64,000 bases of DNA. Origin: Sorangium cellulosum (lineage in GTDB: Bacteria > Myxococcota_A > Polyangia > Polyangiales > Polyangiaceae). Position numbers and translations under genes: made by a program. This document shows positions 1-11,039 of the stretch, in pieces (the stretch's first letter is position 1; every line of letters begins with the position of its first letter). Under the pieces are notes generated by a model. It was not told the DNA's origin and searched no databases. It saw only the letters and a list, made by a program, of their open reading frames with translations. Location: the NCBI RefSeq assembly GCF_002950945.1, contig NZ_CP012673.1, positions 7,702,501-7,766,500 on the forward strand. Reading direction: 5' to 3'.

Positions 1-2723
1 TCGACGGGTTCGCGACGGGCGTGCTCGTCGAGAACCACGAGGGGCGGCCGACCAAGGTCGAGGGCAACCCGGAGCACCCGGCGAGCCTCGGGGCGACCGG
101 CGTCTACGAGCAGGCGTCGGTGCTCGGCCTCTACGACCAGCACCGGGCGCGCGGCGCGCGGCGCGGCGCGACGCCGGCCGCGTGGCAGGCGTTCGTCGAG
201 CAGTTCGGCGGCCCGCGGAGCGACCGCGGCGCAGGGCTGCGCTTCGTCCTCAGGCCCACCGGCTCCCCGCTCGTCGCGGACCTCATCGGGCGCGTCCTCG
301 CGCGCCATCCGGCGGCCCGGTTCACGTTCCACGCGCCCGCGCGCTCGCCGAACGCGGCGCGCGGGGCCGAGCTCGCCTTCGGCGCGCCGCTGCAACCCCA
401 GCACGACTTCCGGGCCGCGGACGTCATCCTCTCGCTCGACGCGGACTTCCTCGCGTCGATGCCCTTCAGCCTCGCGTACGCGCGCCAGTTCTCCGAGCGG
501 CGGCGCGTCGGCTCGCCGGCGGGCACCATGAACCGGCTCTACGTCATCGAGCCCGGGCTGAGCCCGACGGGGAGCATGGCCGACCACCGCCTGCGCGCGC
601 GGCCGAGCGAGGTGCCGGCGCTCGCCGCGGCGGTCGCGGCGGAGCTCTTGCGCGCGCTGGGCGGGAGCCCGGGCGCCCTGCCGGCGGAGGCGCTCGGCGC
701 GCTCGGCGCGCTCGATCCGCTCCGGGCGCGGGTGCGAGCGGAGCACCGGCGCTTCGTCGAGGCGCTCGCGCGCGACCTCGCGCGCGGCGCGGCGGCGAGC
801 GTGGTGGTCGCGGGGGAGCGGCAACCTCCGCCCGTACACGCGCTCGCGCACCTCATGAACGCGGCGCTCCGCAGCGAGCGCGCCGCGTGGGCCACCGCGA
901 GCACCCTGGTCACGGCGGGCGGCGCGGAGCAGGAGCTCGCCGCGCTGGCCGACGAGATCCGGCGCGGCGGCGTCGACACCCTCGTGATCCTCGAGGACAA
1001 CGTGGCCTACACGGCGCCCGCGGATCTCGAGCTCTCCACGCTGCTGCGCGCCGTCCCGAGCCGCGCCTACCTCGGGCTCCACGAGGACGAGACCGCGGCC
1101 GGCTGCGACTGGTTCGTGCCCGCCGCGCACGAGCTCGAGGCCTGGGGGGACGCGCGCGCCTACGATGGCACGATCTCGATGGTCCAGCCGCTCATCGAGC
1201 CGCTCTACCAGGGCAGGACCACCCCCGAGGTGCTCGCGGTGCTCGCGGGCGAGCCGCCGATCGGCGCGCGCGAGCTGCTCCGCAATACGTGGAGGGCGCG
1301 CCGGGGCGGCGCCGATTTCGACGCGTTCTGGGAGGACGCGCTGCGGCGCGGGCTCGTCCCGGCCAGCGCGGCGCCGCGCCAGATCACGGCGCTCCGGGCC
1401 GACGGGATCGCCGCGGCGATCGGGCAGATCGCGGCCCAGGTCCCGGCGCCGGCGGAGCTCCTCGAGGTCGCCTTCTCGGTCGATGCCAGCGTGTATGACG
1501 GCCGCTTCGCCAACAACCCCTGGTTGCTCGAGCTGCCCGATCCCATGACCAAGCTCACCTGGGACAACGCGGCGCTGCTCAGCCCCGCGACGGCGAAGGC
1601 GCTCGGCGTCGAGAGCGAGGATGTGGTCGAGCTCGAGCTCAGGGGGCGGACGGTCTCGATACCGGTCCTCGTCGCGCCGGGGCACGCCGACGGCACGGTG
1701 TCGCTCCAGCTCGGGTACGGGCGGAGCGGCGCCGAGGTGATCGCCGCCGGCGTGGGCGCCGACGTGTACCGGCTCCGCACCGCGGACGCGCCGTTCTTCG
1801 CGGCCGGCCTCGCGGTGCGCCGGCGGCCGGACGAGAAGCACCGGCTCGCCCTGACGCAGACGCATTTCGGCCTGCGCGGGCGCCCGATCGCGCTCTCGGC
1901 CTCCCTCGCGTTCTACCGGGAGCACCCCGACTTCACCGGAGCGTTCAAGGGGCCGCTGCCGTCGCTGCTCCCACAGCGCGTCGAGCTCCCGGGGGCGCTC
2001 GAGCAATGGGCCATGACGATCGATCTCACCATCTGCACCGGGTGCAGCTCGTGTGTGGCCGCGTGCCAGGCCGAGAACAACGTCCTCGTGGTGGGGAAGG
2101 AGGAGGTCCTGAACAGCCGGGAGATGCACTGGCTCAGGATCGACACCTACTACGCGGGGGCTCCGGACGATCCGGAGGTCGTCCACCAGCCCATGCTCTG
2201 CCAGCACTGCGAGAAGGCGCCCTGCGAGTACGTGTGCCCCGTCAACGCGACGACGCACAGCCCCGACGGGATCAACGAGATGACCTACAACCGCTGCGTC
2301 GGGACGCGGTTCTGCTCGAACAACTGCCCTTACAAGGTCAGGCGCTTCAACTGGTTCGATTACACCGAGCTCCGCGCCTACAACGCCGGGCTCGCGGAGC
2401 TCCAGCGCAACCCCGACGTCACCGTGCGAGAGCGCGGCGTCATGGAGAAGTGCACGTACTGCGTCCAGCGCGTCCGCCGCGCGGAGATCGCGGCGAGCAT
2501 CGAGCGGCGCTCGATCCGCCCGGGCGAGGTCGTGACCGCGTGCCAGCAGGCCTGCCCGACGAGGGCGATCCAGTTCGACTCGCTCCTGCACGGCGAGACG
2601 GAGATGGTGGCGTGGCGGGGCGAGCCGCGGAGCTATTCCGTCCTCCACGACCAGGGCACCCGGCCGAGGAACGTCTACCTCGCGCGCATCAACAACAAGA
2701 ACCCGGAGCTCGACCAGCCGTGA
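1..2723 (+). CDS. actB: ACIII subunit ActB, molybdopterin-oxidoreductase-like/ferredoxin fusion (5' partial)
   Basis: Iron-sulfur subunit of alternative complex III, the membrane quinol:cytochrome c oxidoreductase that replaces bc1. The frame is open from base 3, so the true start and signal peptide lie upstream. The N-terminal about 650 visible residues resemble a molybdopterin oxidoreductase (VLVENHEGRPTKVEGNPEHP near the start; a region around 1500-1800 resembles the cofactor-binding domain of that family). The C-terminal about 230 residues form a ferredoxin domain with cysteine sets CTGCSSCVAAC, CQHCEKAPCEYVCP, CVGTRFCSNNCP and CTYC/CQQACP, enough for four clusters as known for ActB. ActB is thought to lack the Mo cofactor. 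The stop overlaps the GTG start of actC, so the two are translationally coupled. Confidence 0.95.
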   Translation, partial: DGFATGVLVENHEGRPTKVEGNPEHPASLGATGVYEQASVLGLYDQHRARGARRGATPAAWQAFVEQFGGPRSDRGAGLRFVLRPTGSPLVADLIGRVLARHPAARFTFHAPARSPNAARGAELAFGAPLQPQHDFRAADVILSLDADFLASMPFSLAYARQFSERRRVGSPAGTMNRLYVIEPGLSPTGSMADHRLRARPSEVPALAAAVAAELLRALGGSPGALPAEALGALGALDPLRARVRAEHRRFVEALARDLARGAAASVVVAGERQPPPVHALAHLMNAALRSERAAWATASTLVTAGGAEQELAALADEIRRGGVDTLVILEDNVAYTAPADLELSTLLRAVPSRAYLGLHEDETAAGCDWFVPAAHELEAWGDARAYDGTISMVQPLIEPLYQGRTTPEVLAVLAGEPPIGARELLRNTWRARRGGADFDAFWEDALRRGLVPASAAPRQITALRADGIAAAIGQIAAQVPAPAELLEVAFSVDASVYDGRFANNPWLLELPDPMTKLTWDNAALLSPATAKALGVESEDVVELELRGRTVSIPVLVAPGHADGTVSLQLGYGRSGAEVIAAGVGADVYRLRTADAPFFAAGLAVRRRPDEKHRLALTQTHFGLRGRPIALSASLAFYREHPDFTGAFKGPLPSLLPQRVELPGALEQWAMTIDLTICTGCSSCVAACQAENNVLVVGKEEVLNSREMHWLRIDTYYAGAPDDPEVVHQPMLCQHCEKAPCEYVCPVNATTHSPDGINEMTYNRCVGTRFCSNNCPYKVRRFNWFDYTELRAYNAGLAELQRNPDVTVRERGVMEKCTYCVQRVRRAEIAASIERRSIRPGEVVTACQQACPTRAIQFDSLLHGETEMVAWRGEPRSYSVLHDQGTRPRNVYLARINNKNPELDQP

Positions 2724-4063
2724 CGCAGCCTCTCCTCCTCGGGAGGCCCACGGACGAGGCCCTCTCCGAGCAGCTCCTGTCGGTCGTGTGGAAGCCGCGA
2801 TCGAGGCTGTGGTGGGCGGCGTTCGCCCTCGCGGGCGCCGGGACTGCCCTGCTCGCCACCACCATCGTCTACACCATCGTCACGGGGGTCGGCGTCTGGG
2901 GCAACAACATCCCCGTGGGCTGGGCGTTCGGGATCATCAACTTCGTGTTCTGGGTCGGCATCGGGCACGCCGGCACGTTCATCTCCGCGATCCTGCTCCT
3001 TTTGGAGCAGCACTGGCGCACGAGCATCAACCGGTTCGCCGAGGCGATGACCCTCTTCGCCGTCATCCAGGCGGGCCTCTATCCGGTCCTGCACCTCGGG
3101 CGGCCGTGGTTCGCCTACTGGCTCGTCCCCTACCCCTCCACGCTGGCGGTCTGGCCTCAGTACAAGAGCGCGCTCCCGTGGGACGCGGCGGCCATCTTCA
3201 CGTACTTCACGGTCTCTCTCGTGTTCTGGTACGTCGGGCTCCTCCCCGACTTCGCGGCCCTCCGCGACCGGGCGCCCGATCGCCGCCGCCGCATCGTCTA
3301 CGGGATCCTGTCGCTCGGGTGGCGCGGCTCCGCGCACGCCTACCGCCACTACCGCATCCTCTACGGGCTGCTCGCCGGCCTGGCGACGCCGCTCGTCGTC
3401 TCCGTCCACTCGATCGTGAGCAGCGATTTCGCGACGGCGCTCGTGCCGGGCTGGCACGCGACCATCTTCCCCCCGTTCTTCGTCGCCGGCGCCATCTTCT
3501 CCGGCTTCGCGATGGTGCTGACGCTGCTCATCCCGGCGCGCCGGATCTTCCGCCTGGAGAACGTCGTCACGGAGCGGCACATCGACAACCTGAGCAAGCT
3601 GACGCTCGTCACGTCCCTCATCGTCGTCTACGCCTACATCATCGAGTGGTTCGCCGCCTGGTACAGCGGCGCCGACTACGAGATCTACCAGTACTTCGTC
3701 GCGCGCCCCTTCGGGCCGAACGCGGCCGTCTTCTGGGTGCAGATCGTCTGCAACGCGCTCGTCCCGCAGCTGCTCTGGTCCTCGCGCGTCCGGCGAAGCA
3801 CCGTGCTGCTCTGGATCATCTCGATCCTCGTGAACGTCGGGATGTGGTGCGAGCGGTTCGTGATCATCGTCATGTCGCTCCAGCGCGAGTTCATCCCCTC
3901 GGGGTGGCACGCCTACCGCCCGACGTGGGTCGACGTCTCGATGTTCGCCGGGACGATCTCGTTCTTCCTGCTCCTCTTCATGATCTTCCTGCGCCTGTTT
4001 CCGTTCATCCCCGTCGCCGAGGTCAAGGAGCTCAACCACGAGCTCAGCAAGGAGGAGCACTGA
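2720..4063 (+). CDS. actC: ACIII subunit ActC, NrfD-like integral membrane quinol-binding subunit
   Basis: Polytopic membrane protein of 447 residues, NrfD/PsrC family, which in ACIII binds quinol and anchors ActB. The GTG at 2720 overlaps the actB stop (GTGA) and gives the expected N-terminus. About ten hydrophobic helices are visible, beginning near residue 30 (WWAAFALAGAGTALLATTIV), with charged loops such as the RRRR segment after LRDRAPD. The region GIGHAGTFISAILLL followed by W/R residues resembles the conserved NrfD helix pair. The C-terminus (ELNHELSKEEH) is charged and probably cytoplasmic. The gene overlaps actD by one base (TGATG). The family call is strong; residue-level quinol contacts cannot be seen from the sequence alone. 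Confidence 0.94.
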   Translation: MTQPLLLGRPTDEALSEQLLSVVWKPRSRLWWAAFALAGAGTALLATTIVYTIVTGVGVWGNNIPVGWAFGIINFVFWVGIGHAGTFISAILLLLEQHWRTSINRFAEAMTLFAVIQAGLYPVLHLGRPWFAYWLVPYPSTLAVWPQYKSALPWDAAAIFTYFTVSLVFWYVGLLPDFAALRDRAPDRRRRIVYGILSLGWRGSAHAYRHYRILYGLLAGLATPLVVSVHSIVSSDFATALVPGWHATIFPPFFVAGAIFSGFAMVLTLLIPARRIFRLENVVTERHIDNLSKLTLVTSLIVVYAYIIEWFAAWYSGADYEIYQYFVARPFGPNAAVFWVQIVCNALVPQLLWSSRVRRSTVLLWIISILVNVGMWCERFVIIVMSLQREFIPSGWHAYRPTWVDVSMFAGTISFFLLLFMIFLRLFPFIPVAEVKELNHELSKEEH

Positions 4064-4596
4064 TGCGCGCAGGCCTGCTCGCGGAGTTCGAGACGCCCGA
4101 GGCGATGCTGCGGGCGATCACGGAGCTCAGGGGCCGTGGTTACCGGCGCCTCGACGCGTTCACGCCGTACCCGGTGCGCGGCGTCGACGAGGCGCTCGGC
4201 CTCCGCCGCTCGCCGCTCCCGTGGATCGTCTTCCCCTTCGCGATCGCGGGCGCGGCGGGGGGCTACCTCGTGCAGTGGCACAACAATGCCTACGACTACC
4301 CGCTCATCGTCGGCGGCCGGCCGGCGCACGCGGCGCCGGCGTTCGTGCCGATCACCTTCGAGATGATGGTGCTCGCGACCGCCCTCTCGGGGTTCGTCGC
4401 GATGCTCCTGCTCGCGCGGCTGCCCGAGCTCTGGAGTCCCGTGTTCGACGTCCCCGGGTTCGAACGCGCCTCCATCGATCGGTTCTGGATCGGCATCGAC
4501 GCCCGCGACCCGGCGCTGATCCGGCCCATCGCCGAGCGCGATCTCACCGCCCTCGGCGCGCGCGCGGTCGCCTGGGCCGGCAAGGAGCGACGGTGA
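4063..4596 (+). CDS. actD: ACIII subunit ActD (DUF3341 membrane protein)
   Basis: 177-residue subunit of alternative complex III. It starts with a soluble segment (LLAEFETPEAMLRAITELR, then YRRLDAFTPYPVRGVDEALG) typical of DUF3341/ActD. Two hydrophobic helices follow: PWIVFPFAIAGAAGGYLVQ and, after the family-typical HNNAYDYPLIVGGRP loop, the segment FEMMVLATALSGFVAMLLL. The tail FWIGIDARDP is also characteristic. The ATG overlaps the actC stop and its own stop overlaps the ATG of actE, so it sits in the middle of the operon. Its role in the complex is structural as far as known. Confidence 0.93.
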   Translation: MRAGLLAEFETPEAMLRAITELRGRGYRRLDAFTPYPVRGVDEALGLRRSPLPWIVFPFAIAGAAGGYLVQWHNNAYDYPLIVGGRPAHAAPAFVPITFEMMVLATALSGFVAMLLLARLPELWSPVFDVPGFERASIDRFWIGIDARDPALIRPIAERDLTALGARAVAWAGKERR

Positions 4597-5256
4597 TGCG
4601 CCGGCGCCCCTCGCCGCTCCGGCGGAACGCCGCGCGCGCCGCCCTCGCCGCGGCGCTCTGCCTCGCCGGCTGCCAGCGGGATCCGGCGGCGGCGCGCGAC
4701 GACGGCGAGCCCGGCGAGGCCGACGCGCTCGATCTGGAGCGCATGCTCCGCCAGAAGCGCTATGCGCCCTATCAGCCGACGGAGATCTTCCACGACGGCG
4801 CGGTCATGCGCCGCCCCCCCGGACGGCACGGTGCCGAACGACCGGACGACCGGCGATCCCGCGCTCACCCGCGGGGTCGCGGGCGGCGCCTACGCGGAGC
4901 GCATCCCGGTGCCGGTCACCCTCGATCTGCTCCGGTACGGCCAGGAGCGATACGAGATCTTCTGCGCCGCGTGCCACGGAGTCGCCGGCGACGGCGAGTC
5001 GGAGGTCGCGCGGAACATGACGCAGCGGCGCCCGCCGTCGCTCGTCGACCCGCGGGTGCAGGCGTTCCCGCCAGGCCGCATCTACCAGGTCATCGTCGAG
5101 GGCTACGGGCTCATGCGCTCGTACGAGCCGCACATCCCGCTCGCGGAGCGCTGGGCGATCGTCGCGTACGTGAGGGCGCTCGGCAGGAGCCGCGCCGCCG
5201 CGCTCGACGCGCTCCCCCCGCCCCTCCGCGAGCGCGCGCAGAAGGAGCTCCCGTGA
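4596..5256 (+). pseudogene. actE: ACIII subunit ActE, monohaem cytochrome c lipoprotein, frame broken at a C7 tract
   Basis: Should encode the monohaem c-type cytochrome of ACIII, a periplasmic lipoprotein. The frame from ATG 4596 gives a lipoprotein signal (ARAALAAALCLAGC) and the family segment QKRYAPYQPTEIFHDG, then loses homology after MRRPP. The rest (DGTVPNDRTTGDPALTRG, haem motif CAACHG, Met-containing C-terminus) continues one base out of phase to 5256. The switch point is a run of seven C at 4814-4820; six would restore the family motif MRRPPDGTVP. This may be a sequencing or assembly error, a strain mutation or a slippery tract. Both neighbours are intact and overlap it, which favours an error or a recent event. 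Identity is certain; functional state is not. Confidence 0.88.
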
Positions 5257-6440
5257 ACCGACGTATCCCCACCTTCCGGGGCGGCCGCGCGATCGTGGCG
5301 TGGTCGCTCGGCCTCGCGCTCCTCGGCGGCCTCCTGCTCGTCGCCGGCGCGTTCGTGGACCCGACGCGGCTCTTCTACGCCTACCTCGCGGCCTACGCCT
5401 ACGCGGTGAGCACGGCGGTCGGCGCGCTCATTTTCCTCATGATCTGCCACGCCATGGGCGCGACCTGGCCCGTGGCCGTCCGCCGCCTCCTGGAGGCGAT
5501 CCTCGGCGCGCTGCCGGCCCTGGCCGCGCTGTTCGTCCCGCTCCTGTTCGGGCTGGGCTCGCTCTACGGCGAGTGGCTCCGGCCCGAGTCGATCGAGGAC
5601 GAGCACGTCAGGGCCATCGTGCTCCACAAGACGCCGTACCTGAACCTCCCCTTCTTCCTGATCAGGACGGCGATCTACTTCGTGGTCTGGCTGGTCCTCG
5701 CCGCCCTGCTCCGCCACGGATCGCTCCGCGGCGACGCGCGCCCGGAGCTCGCGCGGGGCGGGCGGCTCCGCACGATCAGCGTCGCCGGCCTGCCGCTCGT
5801 CGCGCTCGCGCTCTCGTTCGCCGCCTTCGACTGGCTCATGTCCCTCCAGCCGACGTGGGTCTCGACGATGTTCCCCGTCTACGTCTTCGCCGGCGGCTTC
5901 GTCGCGGCGATAGCGCTCCTCACGGTGCTCGCGTTCGCCTCGGACCGCGCCGGGCTCCTGCCCGGGCTGAGCACGTCGCATTACTACGCGCTCGGCAGGC
6001 TGCTGCTCGCGTTCACCATCTTCTGGGCCTACGCCGCGTTCTTCCAGTTCATGCTGATGTGGATCGCGGACCGGCCGGAGGAGGCGGAGTTCTACCTCCA
6101 CCGCGCGCACGGCCCGTGGGGCGCCGTGAGCCTCGCCCTGGTGCTCGCGCGCTTCGTGATCCCCTTTCTGATCCTGCTCAACTACGGGATCAAGCGGCGG
6201 CCAGCGTGGCTGTCGGCGGTCGCGGCCTGGATCCTCGCCGCGCATTACATCGATGTTCACTGGCTCGTCGTGCCCGACGCCCCCGGCGAACGCGCGCCGT
6301 ACCACTGGCTCGACCTCGCGGCGCTCCTCGCCGTGGTGGGCCCGTGCGTCGCGCTCGCCGCGCTGCGGCTGCGCGGCAAGCCGCTCGTCCCCGTCAACGA
6401 CCCGGCGCTGCCGGCCGCCTTCCGATACGAGAGCGTATGA
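5253..6440 (+). CDS. actF: ACIII subunit ActF, membrane quinone-site-like subunit
   Basis: Polytopic membrane protein of 395 residues related to the C-terminal half of ActC (NrfD-like), the second large membrane subunit of ACIII. GTG 5253 overlaps the actE stop. Helices include AIVAWSLGLALLGGLLLVAG, the SLYGEWLRPES loop, LVALALSFAAFDWLMSLQP and WLSAVAAWILAAHYIDVHWL. The FAAFDWLMSLQPTWVSTMF and HYIDVHWLVVP stretches are typical of ActF. It overlaps the next gene by four bases (ATGA). Together with actC and actD it supplies the membrane part of the complex. Confidence 0.93.
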   Translation: MNRRIPTFRGGRAIVAWSLGLALLGGLLLVAGAFVDPTRLFYAYLAAYAYAVSTAVGALIFLMICHAMGATWPVAVRRLLEAILGALPALAALFVPLLFGLGSLYGEWLRPESIEDEHVRAIVLHKTPYLNLPFFLIRTAIYFVVWLVLAALLRHGSLRGDARPELARGGRLRTISVAGLPLVALALSFAAFDWLMSLQPTWVSTMFPVYVFAGGFVAAIALLTVLAFASDRAGLLPGLSTSHYYALGRLLLAFTIFWAYAAFFQFMLMWIADRPEEAEFYLHRAHGPWGAVSLALVLARFVIPFLILLNYGIKRRPAWLSAVAAWILAAHYIDVHWLVVPDAPGERAPYHWLDLAALLAVVGPCVALAALRLRGKPLVPVNDPALPAAFRYESV

Positions 6441-6829
6441 CGTCCCACTACCGCCGTCCCGACGTGCGCCAGGAAGACGATCTCGTCCCCTGGCGGCGGA
6501 TCCTGGCCATCGCGTTCGCCGTCGTCACCATCTTTGTGATCCTCGGGCTCTGGTCGTGGATGATCCTGCGCGACCGCGAGGCGGAGCTCCGCCCCGCGGG
6601 CAGGCGCCTCCAGCCCCCCGAGGAGCCCGCCGGGGCGCGCGGCGTGGTGGCCGGCGTGGATCGGCGGATCTTCGTGCGCCGGGAGACCGGGGAGGAGGGC
6701 CTCGGCACGATGCTCAACCGGCAGAAACGCGAGGAGCTCAGGCGCTTCGGCTGGGCCGACCGGAGCCGCGGCCTCGTGCAGATCCCGATCGACGACGCGA
6801 TGAACCTCGTCGTGGAGGAGAGCCGATGA
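6437..6829 (+). CDS. small single-helix membrane protein of the ACIII/oxidase operon
   Basis: A 130-residue protein with one hydrophobic helix (ILAIAFAVVTIFVILGLWSW, residues about 22-42), a short cytoplasmic N-terminus and a periplasmic tail. The tail contains FGWADRSRGLVQIPIDDAMNLV; a similar motif (W.D...G...IPID.AM.L.) is familiar from small proteins that precede SCO1 in ACIII-oxidase clusters. No cofactor motif is visible. It overlaps actF by four bases and sco1 by four bases, so it is co-translated with both. A role in assembly or in docking the complex to the oxidase is inference; the biochemical function is unknown to me. Confidence 0.8.
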   Translation: MTSHYRRPDVRQEDDLVPWRRILAIAFAVVTIFVILGLWSWMILRDREAELRPAGRRLQPPEEPAGARGVVAGVDRRIFVRRETGEEGLGTMLNRQKREELRRFGWADRSRGLVQIPIDDAMNLVVEESR

Positions 6830-7641
6830 GGAGGAAGCACCTGCCCGCCGCGGCGCTCATGACCTTCATGTGCTCGCGCGCCCCGCTCGCGGCCGCCGCG
6901 GAGCCGCCCGCCCGCGAGGCCGATATCGACGAGCGCCTCGGGCACGCCATCGACACGGCGCTCCCGTTCACGGACATGGCCGGACGTCGCGCGCCGCTCG
7001 CCGAGCATTTCGACGGGCAGCGGCCGGTCCTGCTCGTGCTCGCCTATTACCGCTGCCCGATGCTCTGCGGGCTCGTGCTGCGCGGCCTCGTCTCCGGCAT
7101 GGCGAAGCTCGATTACCGGCTCGGCGAGCAGTACCGCGCGCTGACGGTGAGCTTCGACCCCCGGGACACGCCTGCGGCCGCGGAGCGGAAGCGGACATCC
7201 ACCCTCGCGGGGCTCGGCGGCGGCGCCGCGGGCCGGGCCGACTGGCCGTTCCTCACCGGCGATGTGCCCGAGATCCGCGCGCTCGCCGGCGATCTCGGCT
7301 TCCGCTTCGCGTACGACGCGGACACGGACCAGTACGCGCACCCCGCGGCCGTCTTCGTGCTCACGCCGGACGGCCGCGTCTCCCGTTACCTCTACGGCGT
7401 CCAGTTCTCCGCCCGCGACCTCCGGCTCGCGCTGCTCGAGGCCAGCGGCGGGCAGGTCGGCACCGCCGTCGAGCGCGTCCTCATGACGTGTTATCGCTAC
7501 GACCCCGCGAGCCGCCGCTACGGCCCCTACGTGGCCGGCTTCCTGCGGCTGGGCGCGGCCGCGATCCTGACGTCGGTCTGCGCGATGCTCGCCTTCTTCG
7601 GGTGGCGAGCGCGGCAGAGAGACCGGGAGGGCGCGCGATGA
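6826..7641 (+). CDS. SCO1/SenC family copper chaperone
   Basis: Copper chaperone/thiol reductase that delivers copper to the CuA site of cytochrome oxidase subunit II, 271 residues. N-terminal signal (MTFMCSRAPLAAAAE), then a thioredoxin-like SCO domain with the metal motif CPMLC (CxxxC) and the downstream His in QYAHPAAVFVLTPDG, the three known ligands. A C-terminal hydrophobic helix (AAAILTSVCAMLAFFGW) would anchor it in the membrane by its C-terminus. It sits directly before coxB, its presumed client, with a four-base overlap (ATGA). Confidence 0.94.
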   Translation: MRRKHLPAAALMTFMCSRAPLAAAAEPPAREADIDERLGHAIDTALPFTDMAGRRAPLAEHFDGQRPVLLVLAYYRCPMLCGLVLRGLVSGMAKLDYRLGEQYRALTVSFDPRDTPAAAERKRTSTLAGLGGGAAGRADWPFLTGDVPEIRALAGDLGFRFAYDADTDQYAHPAAVFVLTPDGRVSRYLYGVQFSARDLRLALLEASGGQVGTAVERVLMTCYRYDPASRRYGPYVAGFLRLGAAAILTSVCAMLAFFGWRARQRDREGAR

Positions 7642-8725
7642 ACGAGCTCCTGCGCCAGCTGCTCTTCCTGCCGGAGCAGCGCGCCTCGCTCGCGCGCGAG
7701 ATCGACGGCCTGCACTACGTCGTCATCCTGGTGACCATGGGCGGCGCCGTCCTGATCACGGTGATCGGCGGGTATTTCCTCATCCGTTATCGCCGGCGGA
7801 TCCAGGACACCTCGCGGCCGCACCCCGGGGTGTTCGCGCGGCCGGCGCTCATCCTGGAGACCGTCGCGCTGTTCGCGCTCGGGTTCATCTTCCTCGCCTT
7901 CTGGAACGCCGGCACGCGCCAGTTCATCGATCTGCGCACGGCCCCCGAGGGGGCGCTCGACGTCTACGTCACGGCCAAGCAGTGGATGTGGAAGTTCAGC
8001 TATCCGCAGGGAGAGAGCATGATCTCGGTGCTCTACGTCCCGGCGCGCCGGCCCATCCGGCTCGTCATGACGTCGCGCGACGTGATCCACAGCTTCTTCG
8101 TGCCCGAGTTCCGCATCAAGCAGGACGTCCTCCCGGGCCGCGTCACCACGGCCTGGTTCGAGGCGACCGAGCCCGGCGCGTACCCCATCCTCTGCACCGA
8201 GTACTGCGGCACGAGCCACTCGGAGATGCGCGGCCAGGTGATCGCGCTCGACCCGGCCGATTACGAGCGCTGGCTCGCGGGCGGCGCGGCGAGCACCCCG
8301 GCGTTCGCGCAGGAGGCCGCCGCCCAGGCCGAGGCGGAGCGGGCCCCCGCGGAGCGGACGATGCCCGCCCGCGGCGAGGACGCCGCCGCCCGGCACGGCT
8401 GCCTGCGGTGCCACACGCTCGACGGCACGCCGCACATCGGCCCCACCTGGGCCGGGCTCTACCGGTCGGCCGTGCCGCTCGAGGGCGGGGGCGAGCGGAT
8501 CGCCGACGAGGCCTACATCACGGAGTCGATCATGGACCCGCTCGCCGCGATGCACCGCGGATTCCAGCCGGTCATGCCGTCGTACCTGGGGATCATCACG
8601 CCGCCCGACATCTCCGCGATGATCGAGCTCATCAAATCGATCCGCGACGTGCCGCGCGGGCCCGTCGTGCCCGAGATCCCCGGCGCGGACGGGGCCGGCG
8701 GCGCGGCGCCGGGAGGGACCACGCG

Positions 8726-8729
<4 letters not shown>
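7638..8729 (+). CDS. coxB: cytochrome c oxidase subunit II with fused cytochrome c (caa3-type)
   Basis: Subunit II of the aa3/caa3 oxidase, 363 residues: an N-terminal hairpin of two helices (YVVILVTMGGAVLITVIGGY; ILETVALFALGFIFLAFW) and a periplasmic cupredoxin domain. CuA ligands are visible: His in DVIHSFFVPEF, then CTEYCGTSHSEM (Cys-Glu-Tyr-Cys, His, Met). After an Ala/Glu-rich linker comes a cytochrome c domain with CLRCH and a likely Met ligand in VMPSYLG. The fused haem makes this a caa3-type subunit that can take electrons directly from ACIII. It starts inside the sco1 stop and overlaps coxA. Confidence 0.96.
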
Positions 8730-10358
<1,629 letters not shown>

Positions 10359-10384
<26 letters not shown>

Positions 10385-11024
10385 GCCGCTCGCCCCGGCG
10401 CGGCTCGCCATGCAGTTCGAGGATCTCGAGAAGCAGACCCACGCCGCGCACTTCGGCATGTGGATCTTCCTCGCCAGCGAGGTCCTCCTCTTCGCCGGTC
10501 TCTTCGGGCTCTACGCCGCCTATCGCGCGATGTTCGGCGCCGACTTCACCGCCGCCGTCGCGCACAACAGCGCCCCGATCGGCACGGCCAACACGGCGAT
10601 CCTCCTGACGAGCAGCCTGCTCGTCGCGCTGAGCGTCTACGCCGTGCGCCTCGACAATCCCGCGAGGGCCGGCCGCCTGCTCGTCGGGGCCATCGCGCTC
10701 GGGCTCGCGTTCCTCACGCTGAAGGGCGTCGAGTACACCGCGCACTTCCACGAGGGCATCTTCCCCGGCGCCGCCTACCGCTTCGCCGAGCTCCCGACGG
10801 ACGGCGCCAGGATGTTCTTCACGACGTACTACCTGACGACCGGCCTCCACGCCGTGCACGTCACGGCGGGGCTCGTCGTGCTCGGCTGGCTCGCGTGGGG
10901 GTGCTTCCGGCGGCGGTACGGCGCGGGCAACGAGACGCACGTCGAGCTCGGCGGGCTCTACTGGCACCTCGTCGACGTCATCTGGATATTCCTCTGGCCG
11001 ATGCTCTACCTGATGCACCGCTAA
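10359..11024 (+). CDS. coxC: cytochrome c oxidase subunit III
   Basis: Membrane subunit III of the oxidase, 221 residues with five hydrophobic helices. Family segments seen are THAAHFGMWIFLASEVLLF, VEYTAHFHEGIFPG, TTGLHAVHVTAGL and the C-terminal WHLVDVIWIFLWPMLYL. The start at 10359 lies inside coxA (26-base overlap) and is supported by an upstream GA-rich stretch in coxA. It stabilises subunit I and proton uptake in the family. Confidence 0.95.
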
Positions 11025-11039
11025 GGGCACGCTGCTCCC

